A stretch of 64,000 nucleotides of DNA from Weeksellaceae bacterium (GCA_022013695.1 JAKLPS010000024.1:1-64000); one strand, 5' to 3'; positions 44,408 to 53,840 are shown, numbered from the stretch's first letter. Numbers and translations are program-made. The notes: a model not told the origin generated them from the sequence alone.

Positions 44408-45268
44408 CTACTTCTTAAAATATTGATACAAAAACTTACTGTAATCATCCGAGGTCTTGATATCCAAAAAATGCGCCGACGAATTCTCAAATTCCTCTTT
44501 GATTTGTCGCATTTTTCGCTTCTGCAATTCTCCAAATTCGTACCGCCATCTTGCGCTGGAAGTGTTTGCCCAAACTTGCTGCCCGGTTTCAGCATCCCGA
44601 AAAAGCGCATAGCCGATATCCGGGATTTCCATATCCTTCTCGTCAAAAACCCGAAGTCCCAGCAACTGATGTTTTCTGGCCGTGACATTCAGGATTTTTT
44701 GGTCAAATTCATCTTCAAAATCCGAAAAAAGAAATATGAGCGATTTTCTTTTGAAGACGCTCATCATATAATTAAAAGCCGCATCCAGATTGGATTTTGT
44801 CGGAACATAATCGGCGGTCAAAATATTACTGATGAGCGACAAAACGTGCTTTCTTCCCTTTTGAGGCGGAACCACTTTTAGGACTTTGTCGGCATACAAA
44901 ATCAATCCGACTTTGTCATTATTTCCGGCGGCAAAAAATCCCAGTGAGGCGCAGATTTCGGCTACATATTCCCTTTTTAGCTGAGTCTTCGTTCCGTAAT
45001 CCATTGAGGCAGAAATATCTACGACAAGCATCATCGTCAATTCGCGCTCTTCCTCCATCACTTTTACGAATGGCTCGCGGAATCGAGCCGTTTTGTTCCA
45101 GTCCATTCTCCTCGTATCGTCGCCAAATTGATATTGTCGAACTTCGGAAAACGTCATTCCCTGACCTTTGAAAGCGCTGTGATATTGCCCCATCAGTGAT
45201 GCTTCCGTCTTCTTGCGGGTTCGGATTTCTATTTGCTTTACTTTTTTGACAATATCCTGTATGTTCAA
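44408..45268 (-). CDS. DUF58 family protein
   Basis: This is a 286-residue cytosolic protein. The DUF58 core motif GQYHSAFKGQGMTFSEVRQY (27-46) leads to DIRRMDWN-like GDDTRRMDWNKTA. A VWA-like fold follows with DISASMDYG. DUF58 proteins are near-invariable partners of MoxR ATPases; the cluster here is consistent. A 186-base gap without a recognisable gene separates it from the GNAT gene. Confidence 0.88.
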   Translation of the reverse strand: MNIQDIVKKVKQIEIRTRKKTEASLMGQYHSAFKGQGMTFSEVRQYQFGDDTRRMDWNKTARFREPFVKVMEEERELTMMLVVDISASMDYGTKTQLKREYVAEICASLGFFAAGNNDKVGLILYADKVLKVVPPQKGRKHVLSLISNILTADYVPTKSNLDAAFNYMMSVFKRKSLIFLFSDFEDEFDQKILNVTARKHQLLGLRVFDEKDMEIPDIGYALFRDAETGQQVWANTSSARWRYEFGELQKRKMRQIKEEFENSSAHFLDIKTSDDYSKFLYQYFKK

Positions 45269-45454
45269 GATTATGGGTTTTTAAGATTTTTAAAAATAAG
45301 ATTAAGTCTTATTTAAACTTTAAACAATTTCGTTTCTTGGCGGTCATCGGTTGATAGTTTTCAGACCTCTTAGTTTTTTCAAAAACAATACGACGAGTGA
45401 CCACTATCAAAAGATTAACCAAATTTTGAGGATTTAAAAACCTCTTTTATAAAT

Positions 45455-45910
45455 TTAATTTAATTCAATAGAAACATTAATCCATTCGTCATCAAACTTC
45501 GTCTCATATTTTTTATAAAAATTGATCGCAGGCTCATTCCAGTTCAAAACCTGAAAAACAATTCCGGAATAATTTTTGGATTTTGCATAATCCAAAGTTT
45601 TATCGAACAGAGATTTTCCGATGCCGTTTCCTCTCAATTTTTCTGTCACAATAAGGTCTTCCAGATATAATCTTTGCCCTTTCCAAGTAGAATATCTGAC
45701 GTAATATAAAGAAAGTCCTACAATCTCATCTTCGCGCTCTGCTACAAAAGCGCCCCAAACCGGTTGACTTCCAAAACCAGCATCTACGAATTCTTGCAAG
45801 GTAACGGTGACTTCTTCCGGCGCCTTTTCATATGCTGCCAGTTCTTTGATAAGATCCAGCATCGCCAGGCAATCCTCAGGAATGGCTTGTCTGATGATCA
45901 AATTTTTCAT
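45455..45910 (-). CDS. GNAT family N-acetyltransferase
   Basis: This is a 151-residue GNAT with acetyl-CoA binding loop VTEKLRGNGIGKSLF (R-x-x-G-x-G) and the C-terminal strand FQVLNWNEPAINFYKKY. The region EDEIVGLSLYYVRYSTWKGQRLYLEDL resembles the spermidine/spermine acetyltransferase-like subgroup, so a polyamine or small-amine substrate is possible. Its ATG overlaps the moxR stop (TAATG), so it is translationally coupled to moxR, an unusual insertion into the MoxR-DUF58 pair. Confidence 0.85.
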   Translation of the reverse strand: MKNLIIRQAIPEDCLAMLDLIKELAAYEKAPEEVTVTLQEFVDAGFGSQPVWGAFVAEREDEIVGLSLYYVRYSTWKGQRLYLEDLIVTEKLRGNGIGKSLFDKTLDYAKSKNYSGIVFQVLNWNEPAINFYKKYETKFDDEWINVSIELN

Positions 45911-46914
45911 TAAGGCGCCTGTATTTTGGCTAGAATTTTATTCACAATATCATCTTGAGTCACTTCCTCGGCCTCCGCCTCGAAGCTTAAACCAATCCTA
46001 TGTCTTAGAACATCTTTTGCGATCGCTTTCACATCTTCTGGGATTACGAAAGCTCTTCCTTTGATAAATGCATAAGCTCTAGAAGCGATTGCCAGGTTGA
46101 TACTCGCTCTGGGGGATGCACCGAAACTGATATAATTTTTGATTTCGGACAAGCCGTGTTTTTCGGGATATCGGGTTGCGAAGACCATATCGAGAATATA
46201 TTTTTCGATTTTTTCGTCGAGGTAAATTTGGTTGATGAGTTTCTTGGCTTCCAGAATTTGATTAAGATCCACGACTTTTCTGATTTGCGGAATATCCTGT
46301 GTAGAAACCATTCTCATTACCTTTCTCTCATCCTCAAATTCCGGATAATCGATTTTGCATTTGAGCATAAAACGGTCGGTTTGAGCTTCTGGCAACAGAT
46401 AAGTTCCTTCCTGATCAATTGGGTTTTGAGTGGCCAATACAAGAAACGGTTTTGGCAAAGGCATCGTGTCATCGCCGATAGTGACTTGTTTTTCTTGCAT
46501 CACTTCCAGCAGTGCGGACTGTACTTTTGCGGGCGCGCGGTTGATCTCATCGGCCAAAACGAAATTGGCAAAAACGGGACCTCTTTTGATGCTGAAATCG
46601 TTGTCTTTGACATTATAAATCATCGTCCCGACAACGTCTGCCGGCAACAGGTCGGGCGTAAACTGTATTCTGGAAAATTTCCCATCTACTGCTTCGGCTA
46701 AGGTTTTGATGGCTAAGGTTTTTGCCAAGCCCGGAACGCCTTCCAAAAGAACGTGTCCGTTGCCGAGAAGTCCGATGAGCAGGCGGTCTATCATATATTC
46801 CTGACCGATGATAGCTCGGTTGATTTCTTGTTTTAAAATGGAAAAAAAGTAATTCTGTTCTTTTACTTTTTCGGTAAGCTGCTTGATATCTTCTGCTTGA
46901 TTCAATTCTGACAT
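45910..46914 (-). CDS. MoxR family AAA+ ATPase
   Basis: This is a 334-residue MoxR ATPase with Walker A EGVPGLAKTLAIK, Walker B LADEINRAPAKVQSALLEVMQE, sensor 1 LATQNPIDQEGTYLLPEAQ and sensor 2 GASPRASINLA. It heads the Bat cluster and presumably drives remodelling by the VWA/DUF58 partners. A divergent promoter region separates it from DinB. Confidence 0.95.
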   Translation of the reverse strand: MSELNQAEDIKQLTEKVKEQNYFFSILKQEINRAIIGQEYMIDRLLIGLLGNGHVLLEGVPGLAKTLAIKTLAEAVDGKFSRIQFTPDLLPADVVGTMIYNVKDNDFSIKRGPVFANFVLADEINRAPAKVQSALLEVMQEKQVTIGDDTMPLPKPFLVLATQNPIDQEGTYLLPEAQTDRFMLKCKIDYPEFEDERKVMRMVSTQDIPQIRKVVDLNQILEAKKLINQIYLDEKIEKYILDMVFATRYPEKHGLSEIKNYISFGASPRASINLAIASRAYAFIKGRAFVIPEDVKAIAKDVLRHRIGLSFEAEAEEVTQDDIVNKILAKIQAP

Positions 46915-46962
46915 AGTAAATCTTAAAATAATTGGTAAATTTCACATAAAATCCAGCAAATG

Positions 46963-46970
46963 CAAACATA
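46963..46970 (-). promoter_or_regulatory. -7 element of the moxR/Bat operon
   Basis: TATGTTTG on the minus strand matches TAnnTTTG and sits ~48 bases before the ATG. The -33 element is degenerate. Confidence 0.45.
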
Positions 46971-47078
46971 AGAATTGCCAATGTTGCGTTAAATATTTGT
47001 TAAATCGATAGAAGTTGACTTGTGGCAAACGGAGGTTTGTTCCGCATCGTTTCAACTATCTCGAATAAATGTGGATGT

Positions 47079-47110
47079 TTTGCCGTTTATTTATAATTGA
47101 ATTAACTTTG
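47079..47110 (+). promoter_or_regulatory. Promoter of the DinB gene
   Basis: TTTG (47079-47082), 20 bases, TAACTTTG (47103-47110) is a clean -33/-7 pair, 25 bases before the ATG. Confidence 0.65.
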
Positions 47111-47135
47111 AACATCATAAAATCGATCCTAAAAA

Positions 47136-47612
47136 ATGAATTATCATTTTGCCAACCATAGACAGGTCCGAAAAAATCTGTTGAATATCCTCAAAACCAC
47201 CTCGGAAAAAGACCTCCTTGCCATTCCGGACGGTTTCAACAACAATATCTATTGGAACATTGCCCATTGCGTGGCGCAGCAACAATTGCTTTGCTATTAC
47301 CTGAGCGGAAATCATTTCCGAATCGATAAATATTGGGTAGAAACTTATAAGAAAGGAACCTTTGCCAACGTGGATGTGGATCAATCCGAAATGGAGGATT
47401 TGGCCTTCCTCCTTATCGAAACTTCAAAAATATTGATGAAAGATTATGATGATGATTTTTTCACGGATTACACGCCATACTCTACAAGTTTTGGAGTTGA
47501 TTTGAAAAATATTCAGGACGCGATCATTTTCAACAATATGCACGAGAGCATCCATTACGGCTACATTCTTGCGCAGAAACGGTCTTTGATTGCGGAAGGT
47601 TTAAGTTTGTGA
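47136..47612 (+). CDS. DinB superfamily protein
   Basis: This is a 158-residue four-helix-bundle protein of the DinB/YfiT group. Potential metal ligands are His in NIYWNIAHCVAQQ and the pair in NNMHESIHYGYILAQ. Members are often thiol-dependent (bacillithiol/mycothiol) S-transferases or hydrolases, but many are uncharacterised. It is monocistronic and followed by the paired palindromic repeat. Confidence 0.85.
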   Translation: MNYHFANHRQVRKNLLNILKTTSEKDLLAIPDGFNNNIYWNIAHCVAQQQLLCYYLSGNHFRIDKYWVETYKKGTFANVDVDQSEMEDLAFLLIETSKILMKDYDDDFFTDYTPYSTSFGVDLKNIQDAIIFNNMHESIHYGYILAQKRSLIAEGLSL

Positions 47613-47624
47613 TCGTCATATAAT

Positions 47625-47658
47625 TAAACCTTCAAGGTTTCTAAAACCTTGAAGGTTT
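47625..47658. repeat. Paired palindromic repeat, copy 1
   Basis: AAACCTTCAAGGTTT (47626-47640) and its exact complement AAACCTTGAAGGTTT (47644-47658) are separated by three bases. Each 15-base arm is also nearly self-palindromic. The same unit with identical flanks (T...TTTGAA) recurs at 56931-56964. It sits just after the DinB stop and may also act as a terminator, although no U tract follows. Confidence 0.8.
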
Positions 47659-47676
47659 GAAAAATTTAAACAGCAA

Positions 47677-48111
47677 ATGTATCTCCGATCTCTTTTCCCT
47701 ATTTTTCTGTTACTTATTTTATCATTTTCAAAATCGGAGAATGAACGGTTTCAATATTATAAACCCATCAGCAAAACCCAAGAAATAGAAGTTCTTTATT
47801 TGACTTGGGAAGATACGAATCTACCAAACTTCGTAAAGGTTTCTGATTATAAAAAATTTGGCGACAAGGCAGAACTGATTGAGTATTGTTTCTATGTAGA
47901 TTCCAAAGATCCTGAGAAAAGAAAGTTCAAAATCCCTGTGACGACGGATAAACTAATCAAGAAAATACCGTTAAAAATCAAAGGAAAATTCTACAAAACC
48001 AAACAATTTGACGACACCTTTCCCACGCCACTCTTCGAAGATCTCAGAAAAACCGGCGACCTAAAATTCAAACCAAAAAATGACGAGTTTTTGGTATTTG
48101 TGCTGGATTAA
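47677..48111 (+). CDS. Exported hypothetical protein
   Basis: This is a 144-residue protein with an N-terminal signal peptide (MYLRSLFPIFLLLILSFSKS). A beta-rich mature part carries many Lys and aromatic residues (EVLYLTWEDTNLPNFVKV, then KIPLKIKGKFYKTKQF). I recognise no family. It is transcribed in the same direction as DinB and rlmB, with gaps on both sides. Confidence 0.6.
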   Translation: MYLRSLFPIFLLLILSFSKSENERFQYYKPISKTQEIEVLYLTWEDTNLPNFVKVSDYKKFGDKAELIEYCFYVDSKDPEKRKFKIPVTTDKLIKKIPLKIKGKFYKTKQFDDTFPTPLFEDLRKTGDLKFKPKNDEFLVFVLD

Positions 48112-48270
48112 GTCCTTAAAATCACAAAAGTTTTACTTATTTTTTTAAGACTTAAAGTATTGCCGCATTTTTTGCTTTTTTTCAATGTTTAATATCAATT
48201 TCTTTTGTGCCTTTTGTGGTTCGACATAGAACTTTACAATTTTGTTGAGCTAAAATTAATCTCAAAAGAC

Positions 48271-48278
48271 TACTTTTG
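48271..48278 (+). promoter_or_regulatory. -7 element of rlmB
   Basis: TACTTTTG fits TAnnTTTG, with a TTG at 48245-48247 at 23 bases as a possible -33. It overlaps the TTG start used in the ORF track, so translation must start at the later ATG (48297). Confidence 0.55.
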
Positions 48279-48296
48279 CAAAACAAAATCTCATCG

Positions 48297-49043
48297 ATGA
48301 ATCCAGAGAAAAAAGACGATTTCATATTCGGCTTAAGACCAGTGATGGAAGCCATAGAAGCCGGCAAAACCGTTGATAAAATATTTTTGCAAAACGCATT
48401 AACCGGCGAGATTTATTTAGAATTGAAACAACTTTTGGCGAAGCACAATCTCCGTCCCAATTACGTTCCTGTAGAAAAACTCAACCGTTTCACGCGCAAA
48501 AACCACCAGGGCGTGGTTGCCTTCATTTCCGACGTTCCTTTCCATAAAATCGAGGATGTTTTGCCTCAGCTTTTTGAGGAAGGAAAAACACCTTTGCTAT
48601 TAATTCTTGATAGATTAACCGATGTTCGAAACTTCGGAGCGATCTGCAGAACGGCAGAATGCGTGGGCGTGGATGCGGTTTTGATCCCCGAAAAAGGCGG
48701 CGCACCCATCAATTCGGATGCGATTAAAACTTCGGCAGGCGCGATTTATAATATTAAAATTTGCAAAGAAAAAAATCTGGCACATTCGGTAGATTTTCTC
48801 CAGCAAAGTGGTTTGAAAGTCTTCGCCGCCACCGAAAAGGCTCAAAAATTGATATACGATGTAGATTTCACAGAACCGTGCGCCATCGTGATGGGAAATG
48901 AGGAAACCGGGATTTCGAAAGAAGTGCTTCATCATTCTGACGAAAAAATGAAACTGCCAATAACAGGTAAAACCCAATCCTTGAACGTCTCTGTAGCCTG
49001 CGGCGCCATTCTTTATGAAGCTGTGAGACAGAAGTTAAATTAA
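48297..49043 (+). CDS. rlmB: 23S rRNA (guanosine-2'-O-)-methyltransferase RlmB, TrmH/SpoU family
   Basis: A 248-residue protein from ATG 48297. An N-terminal L30e-like substrate-binding domain (FIFGLRPVMEAIEAGK) precedes the SPOUT methylase. The three SpoU motifs are LDRLTDVRNFGAICRTAE (with the catalytic Arg), VMGNEETGIS and LPITGKTQSLNVSVACGAIL, which form the knotted SAM site. It methylates the ribose of a guanosine in 23S rRNA. Other TrmH-type specificities cannot be excluded without alignment. Confidence 0.9.
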   Translation: MNPEKKDDFIFGLRPVMEAIEAGKTVDKIFLQNALTGEIYLELKQLLAKHNLRPNYVPVEKLNRFTRKNHQGVVAFISDVPFHKIEDVLPQLFEEGKTPLLLILDRLTDVRNFGAICRTAECVGVDAVLIPEKGGAPINSDAIKTSAGAIYNIKICKEKNLAHSVDFLQQSGLKVFAATEKAQKLIYDVDFTEPCAIVMGNEETGISKEVLHHSDEKMKLPITGKTQSLNVSVACGAILYEAVRQKLN

Positions 49044-49091
49044 AAAACAAGAATCGAGAACAAAGAGAAAAGATTCTATAAATCAAATTAA

Positions 49092-50132
49092 ATGAAAAAA
49101 TTAACAGCGTTTGCGCTTATTGCCTTGGCTTTGATCGCCTGTAAAAAGGAGACGAAAACCATTACCAAAGTGGATCCAAAAACAGGGAAAACAGAAACTG
49201 TAACCGTAGAAGTTTCTCCGGAAGAATCAGCAAAACCGAAAGCCATCGCAGACAGCAGCGGCGTTTACAAGCAGAAATTCATTTTGGAAAAAGGCGCAAC
49301 TTATCCTTTGGTGTCCTATCAAAGAGAAATCCAATCTCTGACAGCGCCCGACGGAAAAACAATGTCTGCAACAAATGAAACGACGGACGAAATGTCCGTA
49401 ACCGTCAATGATTTTAAAGATAATATCTACAGTTTGACCTTGAATATGACTGGAAAAAGAATGTCCAATTCTGCAAACGGAAAAACGATGGTCATCGATA
49501 CCAAACAAGCTGCGCCGAAAGAAGATGCCCTGAAAATGGATTATCTTGTAAGCAAAGGCTTAGCTGGCAACAAATTGAATGTAAAAATGGATGCTTTCGG
49601 AAATATTAAAACTGTTTCAGGATTTGATGTCGTTTATAACAATCTGAAAAAAGCCATCGCAGGAACCGTGAAAGATAAAAAACAGCAAGATGCTTTTATA
49701 GAAAGCTTCAAAGCAGGATTCAACGAAAATATGATGAAAGAACAATTGGGTAAAAATCTGAAACTTCTTCCTTCAAAAGGGGCAAAAATTGGTGATAAGT
49801 GGACTGATTCTGAAGATATCGTTCCAGGAAAAGTGAAACAAAATCTGACTTTCACGTTGCTAAAAGTCGAAGACGGAAAAGCAGAAATCGGCTTGACGGG
49901 CGTAATTCCTTCGAAATCTGACAAGCAGACGCAAAACGGAATGACCCACACGATGAGTGTGGGAGGAACAGAAAGCGGAAAAATTATTATTGACGAAAAT
50001 ACAGGCTGGCTTCTGAACCAAAACCTGAACATCAAAACCACTCAGAAAGAAAGCGTGACCGACGGAAAACAGACGCAAACGATGAGCAAAAACTCGACGA
50101 CGTCTATCATCATCAATCCGGCCTATAAATAA
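49092..50132 (+). CDS. DUF6263 family lipoprotein
   Basis: This is a 346-residue putative lipoprotein (lipobox ALIAC, Cys17) with a charged linker KKETKTITKVDPKTGKTETV. A large beta-rich body follows (YKQKFILEKGATYPLVSYQ, then LLPSKGAKIGDKWTDSEDI), which I recognise as the DUF6263 type common in flavobacteria. Function unknown. It is followed closely by the DUF4834 gene (25 bases), which probably shares its transcript. Confidence 0.8.
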   Translation: MKKLTAFALIALALIACKKETKTITKVDPKTGKTETVTVEVSPEESAKPKAIADSSGVYKQKFILEKGATYPLVSYQREIQSLTAPDGKTMSATNETTDEMSVTVNDFKDNIYSLTLNMTGKRMSNSANGKTMVIDTKQAAPKEDALKMDYLVSKGLAGNKLNVKMDAFGNIKTVSGFDVVYNNLKKAIAGTVKDKKQQDAFIESFKAGFNENMMKEQLGKNLKLLPSKGAKIGDKWTDSEDIVPGKVKQNLTFTLLKVEDGKAEIGLTGVIPSKSDKQTQNGMTHTMSVGGTESGKIIIDENTGWLLNQNLNIKTTQKESVTDGKQTQTMSKNSTTSIIINPAYK

Positions 50133-50157
50133 AAGCATTCAACAAAACCCAAAGAAA

Positions 50158-50385
50158 ATGAAGTACATTTTCGAACTCATCATTACAACCATCATTATAT
50201 TCTTCGTCTGGAATATTTTGAAAAGGCTGTTTTATAGCGCCTTTTACAAAAACTTCCCTACGCTCAATCCAAAGAATAAGCCGCAAAACGAAGCCTCAAA
50301 TTCGACAAAAACTCCCACGCAAAAAGTAAATTGGGATGCCGAAACAATTGATTATGAGGAAGTAAAAGACGAAGAAAAAAATTAG
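50158..50385 (+). CDS. DUF4834 family small membrane protein
   Basis: This is a 75-residue protein with one N-terminal transmembrane helix (FELIITTIIIFFVWNIL). A short basic stretch follows, then a polar tail ending WDAETIDYEEVKDEE, the conserved end of DUF4834. Function unknown. It ends at a clear terminator. Confidence 0.82.
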   Translation: MKYIFELIITTIIIFFVWNILKRLFYSAFYKNFPTLNPKNKPQNEASNSTKTPTQKVNWDAETIDYEEVKDEEKN

Positions 50386-50410
50386 TTGACATCTTTTTCA
50401 AAATAAGGAC

Positions 50411-50446
50411 AAAACCTTTCAGATTATTGAGTCTGAAAGGTTTTTT
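50411..50446 (+). terminator. Intrinsic terminator after the DUF4834 gene
   Basis: AAAACCTTTCAGA / TCTGAAAGGTTTT with an 8-base loop is followed by further T's, 25 bases past the stop. Confidence 0.85.
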
Positions 50447-50565
50447 AATATTAAATTTGGAATTTAAAATTTGAAAGCAAATTTGTAATTAATATTGATC
50501 AATTTCAATTTTTAATATATTGATTTTAAATCTAATATCTAAAGTCTAATATCTATCCTCTGTTT

Positions 50566-53118
50566 ATGTTCAAAAACAATAAAAATCTGATATTCATTCT
50601 CGCAAGTTTGGTCGTTTTCGTCCTATTGGCCGTGGTTTATGCCAATCCTGTGATCTCCGGTAAACGCCTGATGCAGCACGACATTGTTTATTATAAAGGC
50701 GGCGCCGAAGAACTCTTGCAATACCGCGCCAACACTGGAAAAGAAACCTACTGGAGCGACGCGATGTTCGGCGGAATGCCAACTTACCAAACCGGCGCAC
50801 AGTTCCGTGGCGATGTCATCAAAAAAATAGACGATTTGTTTTTGTTCCTGCCAAAACCTGCGAATTATCTATTCCTTTTATTTGCCGGATTTTTCTTTCT
50901 AGGAATGGTGGCGGTTAGAAACTGGAAGTACGCTTTGCTGGGGGCAACATTCTTTGGATTGTCCACCTATTTTTACATTATTATCGCCGCCGGACACAAC
51001 GGCAAAGTGCATACAATTGCTTATTTTGCACCACTTTTAGCCGGCATTTTGCTGGTCTATTTTCGGAAAAAATACATTCTCGGATTCGTCACTACTACCC
51101 TGTTTATGGGACTTCAAATCAGTGCGAACCATCCGCAAATGACTTATTATCTGTTCATCGGGTTAGGATTTCTGTTCCTTTCTGAATTGATAAGAGCCAT
51201 CCAAGGAAAAATCGAATGGAAACACTTCCTGATCTCGACGGGAATCGTTGCAGTCGCCGGCATCATCGGCGTTGGGATGAACTCGCAAAGAATAATGGCC
51301 AACGCCGAATATGTGAAAGAAACCGTTCGTGGCAAGCAAATCCTGAATACCGGTTCTCCAACATCCGAACAATCTGGAATGGACAAAGAAAGCATCACGA
51401 TGTGGAGCTACGGGAAGTTGGAAACACTTAACTTATTCATCCCCAGATTGATGGGTGGCGGAAGCCAAGAAGAAGGTTCCGAAAAAATGATGGAACATAT
51501 TCAGGAGATGGCTCAGGAGAATATCAAATCTCAGCAAGAATACGATATGTTTCTGAAAGGCTTCGGAAGTCCGACGTATTGGGGCGATCAGCCGAGCACT
51601 TCGGGGCCGGCTTATCAAGGTGCTGTGGTTTGTTTTTTGGCGATTTTGGGATTTTTCTTTGCAGCAAAACAGTACCGATATTGGGTTTTGGGTGCATCAA
51701 TTTTGACCATCTTTTTAGCTTGGGGTAGCAATTTCTCGTTGTTGACAGATTTTTTTATTGATTATGTTCCGATGTACAACAAATTCCGCGCACCATCCTC
51801 CATTTTGGTGATTGTGGAACTTCTGCTTCCGTTGATTGCAATTCTTGGACTTTATAAATTCTTCGCCGATGATTCTTCGAATCCGCTCAGAATGACAGAC
51901 GCATACAAAAAGAAAATTCTGCTATACGTTTCGGGAACAGTTCTGGGAATGACATTGATTCTGGCTCTTTTTGGTAAAGGAATTTTAGGTTTTTATACCG
52001 CGAATGAGAAAACCTATCTTCCGCCTTATCTGCTGGATTATTTGATAGATGAAAGATGGAAAATGTTCCAAACCGACGCCTTCAAAGCGGTTGCTTACGT
52101 CGCGATTACAGCCGGCGTTTTGTTTTCAGGATTAAAGAAAAAACTAAGTACCAACATCGTTCTATTAATTATCGGATTCGTTAGTTTGTTTGATCTTTGG
52201 ACGGTTGACAGGCGGTATCTCAACGATGATAACTTCGTCGATAAAACCTTTGCCGATTATCCATTTCAAACCGAAAATTCGGAATATCTGATGAGCAAAG
52301 CCGGCGACAATGCTTTTGTTCAAAGCCTTTTGCAACAGACCGAGGTGAATAAAGCCCTGCAAACCATCGCCGACAAAGACAAAGACCATTACAGGATTTT
52401 CAATAACATTTTGCCAACTTTCAGCGAGACGAACACGTCTTACTTCAAATCTTCGATTGGCGGATATCACGCGGTTAAACTGCGACGGTACGATGACTTG
52501 ATCAACAAATATTTCTCGACAACAGACCAAATCAAAACCGTCCGAATCCTGAATATGCTCAACACCAAATATTTCTTGGTGGGCGACCTGCAAAAACCGG
52601 AAATCACGCCAAACCCTGAAGCCAACGGCAATGCGTGGTTTGTTTCTGACATCAAATTTGTTGACAATCCAAACGAAGAACTGAACGAAACAGGAAATGT
52701 TGATACCAAAAAAGTCGCTGTGATTTCTAAAGATGACAAAGCTTATTTCAATGGGAAAAATCTGGTAAAAGATTCAACCGCGTTTTTGGCTTTGAAATCT
52801 TATCAGCCCAACGAATTGTCATTTGATTCATCTTCCAAAACGCCTCAATTGGCGGTCTTTTCCGAGGTTTATTATCCTCACGGCTGGAATGTTTACCTGG
52901 ACGGAAACAAAGTCGATTACATCAAAGCCAATTACCTTTTGAGAGCGCTTTACGTCCCAGCAGGAAAGCATAAGATTGAAATGAAATTCGAGCCAGCCGT
53001 TATCGAAACAGGAAAAATATTTTCTTTGATAAGTTTTGGATTGTTTGTTTTGTTGAGTTTAGTTGGAATTTATTTTCTGTTTAGGGATTCTCGGAAGTCT
53101 GAGATTGCGAAAGCTTAA
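50566..53118 (+). CDS. YfhO family polytopic membrane protein
   Basis: This is an 850-residue membrane protein with ~12-13 helices and a large extracytoplasmic C-terminal domain (~550-820) before a last helix (IFSLISFGLFVLLSLVGIYF). The N-terminal region VVYANPVISGKRLMQHDI and GGAEELLQYRANTGKETYWS is typical of Bacteroidota YfhO-like proteins, which have a GT-C glycosyltransferase-like fold. In Firmicutes, YfhO glycosylates lipoteichoic acid. The acceptor here is unknown, but a lipid-linked sugar transfer step is plausible. The preceding gap has direct repeats TCTAATATCTA. Confidence 0.87.
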   Translation: MFKNNKNLIFILASLVVFVLLAVVYANPVISGKRLMQHDIVYYKGGAEELLQYRANTGKETYWSDAMFGGMPTYQTGAQFRGDVIKKIDDLFLFLPKPANYLFLLFAGFFFLGMVAVRNWKYALLGATFFGLSTYFYIIIAAGHNGKVHTIAYFAPLLAGILLVYFRKKYILGFVTTTLFMGLQISANHPQMTYYLFIGLGFLFLSELIRAIQGKIEWKHFLISTGIVAVAGIIGVGMNSQRIMANAEYVKETVRGKQILNTGSPTSEQSGMDKESITMWSYGKLETLNLFIPRLMGGGSQEEGSEKMMEHIQEMAQENIKSQQEYDMFLKGFGSPTYWGDQPSTSGPAYQGAVVCFLAILGFFFAAKQYRYWVLGASILTIFLAWGSNFSLLTDFFIDYVPMYNKFRAPSSILVIVELLLPLIAILGLYKFFADDSSNPLRMTDAYKKKILLYVSGTVLGMTLILALFGKGILGFYTANEKTYLPPYLLDYLIDERWKMFQTDAFKAVAYVAITAGVLFSGLKKKLSTNIVLLIIGFVSLFDLWTVDRRYLNDDNFVDKTFADYPFQTENSEYLMSKAGDNAFVQSLLQQTEVNKALQTIADKDKDHYRIFNNILPTFSETNTSYFKSSIGGYHAVKLRRYDDLINKYFSTTDQIKTVRILNMLNTKYFLVGDLQKPEITPNPEANGNAWFVSDIKFVDNPNEELNETGNVDTKKVAVISKDDKAYFNGKNLVKDSTAFLALKSYQPNELSFDSSSKTPQLAVFSEVYYPHGWNVYLDGNKVDYIKANYLLRALYVPAGKHKIEMKFEPAVIETGKIFSLISFGLFVLLSLVGIYFLFRDSRKSEIAKA

Positions 53119-53152
53119 TTAAATTTTTAATTCAATAATCACAAACAACCAA

Positions 53153-53827
53153 TTGAAATTAGAAAAATTTAATATCGGAATATTATTAATCATACTAAGT
53201 TTTATCGCAAGTGTGATTAGTTTTTATCTCTTAATTTTTACTATTCCAGTTTTTCTAATTGGTTGTATTTGTATCATAAAATCAAAAGAAAAAATTATTT
53301 TAAAAGTTTTAAGTATTTTAATTCCGTTGATTGTATACTTTCCTGCAACTTTTCTTTTTTTAAGTCTTTACAATTATACAAATCCAAAAGAATTTCTAAT
53401 TCCAGAAAATTATGCTGGCCCTCTTCGAATCATCTATGAAGAAGATTGTGGTCAAAAACTTATTAAAGAAAACGGAAGTGAAATATTTAAATTTCCAAAA
53501 AATGGAATTATTATTTTATCCTCTGAATTTGATGGTGGAATAAATCACAAATATTTTTTCATTGACAAAGCCGGAAACAAAAAGCAGATTCCTGAAGCAA
53601 ATATTGATGGACAAAATCTAAAATTTCCTAATGTATCAATTCAAGGAGCAGGTACAATGAGTAATGGAGAAGTGAAAATTGGAGTTAACTCCAGTGATGA
53701 TAAAGATAATATAAAGTATTCAGAATTTTATGTAAATCGAAATAGCGTAGATGATTTTGATTATAAGAAACAGCAAATATTTGATTCATTAACAATAGCA
53801 ATTGTTAATGAATGTCGAAAAAGATAG
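53153..53827 (+). CDS. Membrane-anchored hypothetical protein, DUF6843-like
   Basis: This is a 224-residue protein starting at TTG; no ATG precedes the first helix. Two N-terminal transmembrane regions (NIGILLIILSFIASVISFYL and the ~30-75 stretch) are followed by a soluble domain. That domain begins IPENYAGPLRIIYEEDCG, with FKFPKNGIIIL and NHKYFFIDKAGNKKQIPEA, resembling the DUF6843 group (tentative). It is visibly more AT-rich than both neighbours, which hints at recent transfer. It ends facing rpsO. Confidence 0.7.
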   Translation: MKLEKFNIGILLIILSFIASVISFYLLIFTIPVFLIGCICIIKSKEKIILKVLSILIPLIVYFPATFLFLSLYNYTNPKEFLIPENYAGPLRIIYEEDCGQKLIKENGSEIFKFPKNGIIILSSEFDGGINHKYFFIDKAGNKKQIPEANIDGQNLKFPNVSIQGAGTMSNGEVKIGVNSSDDKDNIKYSEFYVNRNSVDDFDYKKQQIFDSLTIAIVNECRKR

Positions 53828-53840
53828 ATTTATACCCACC

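Noticed and set aside
48276-48296. TTG start for rlmB in the ORF track
   Set aside because: It falls on the -7 promoter element TACTTTTG, so it would not be in the mRNA. The ATG at 48297 starts the family-like sequence.
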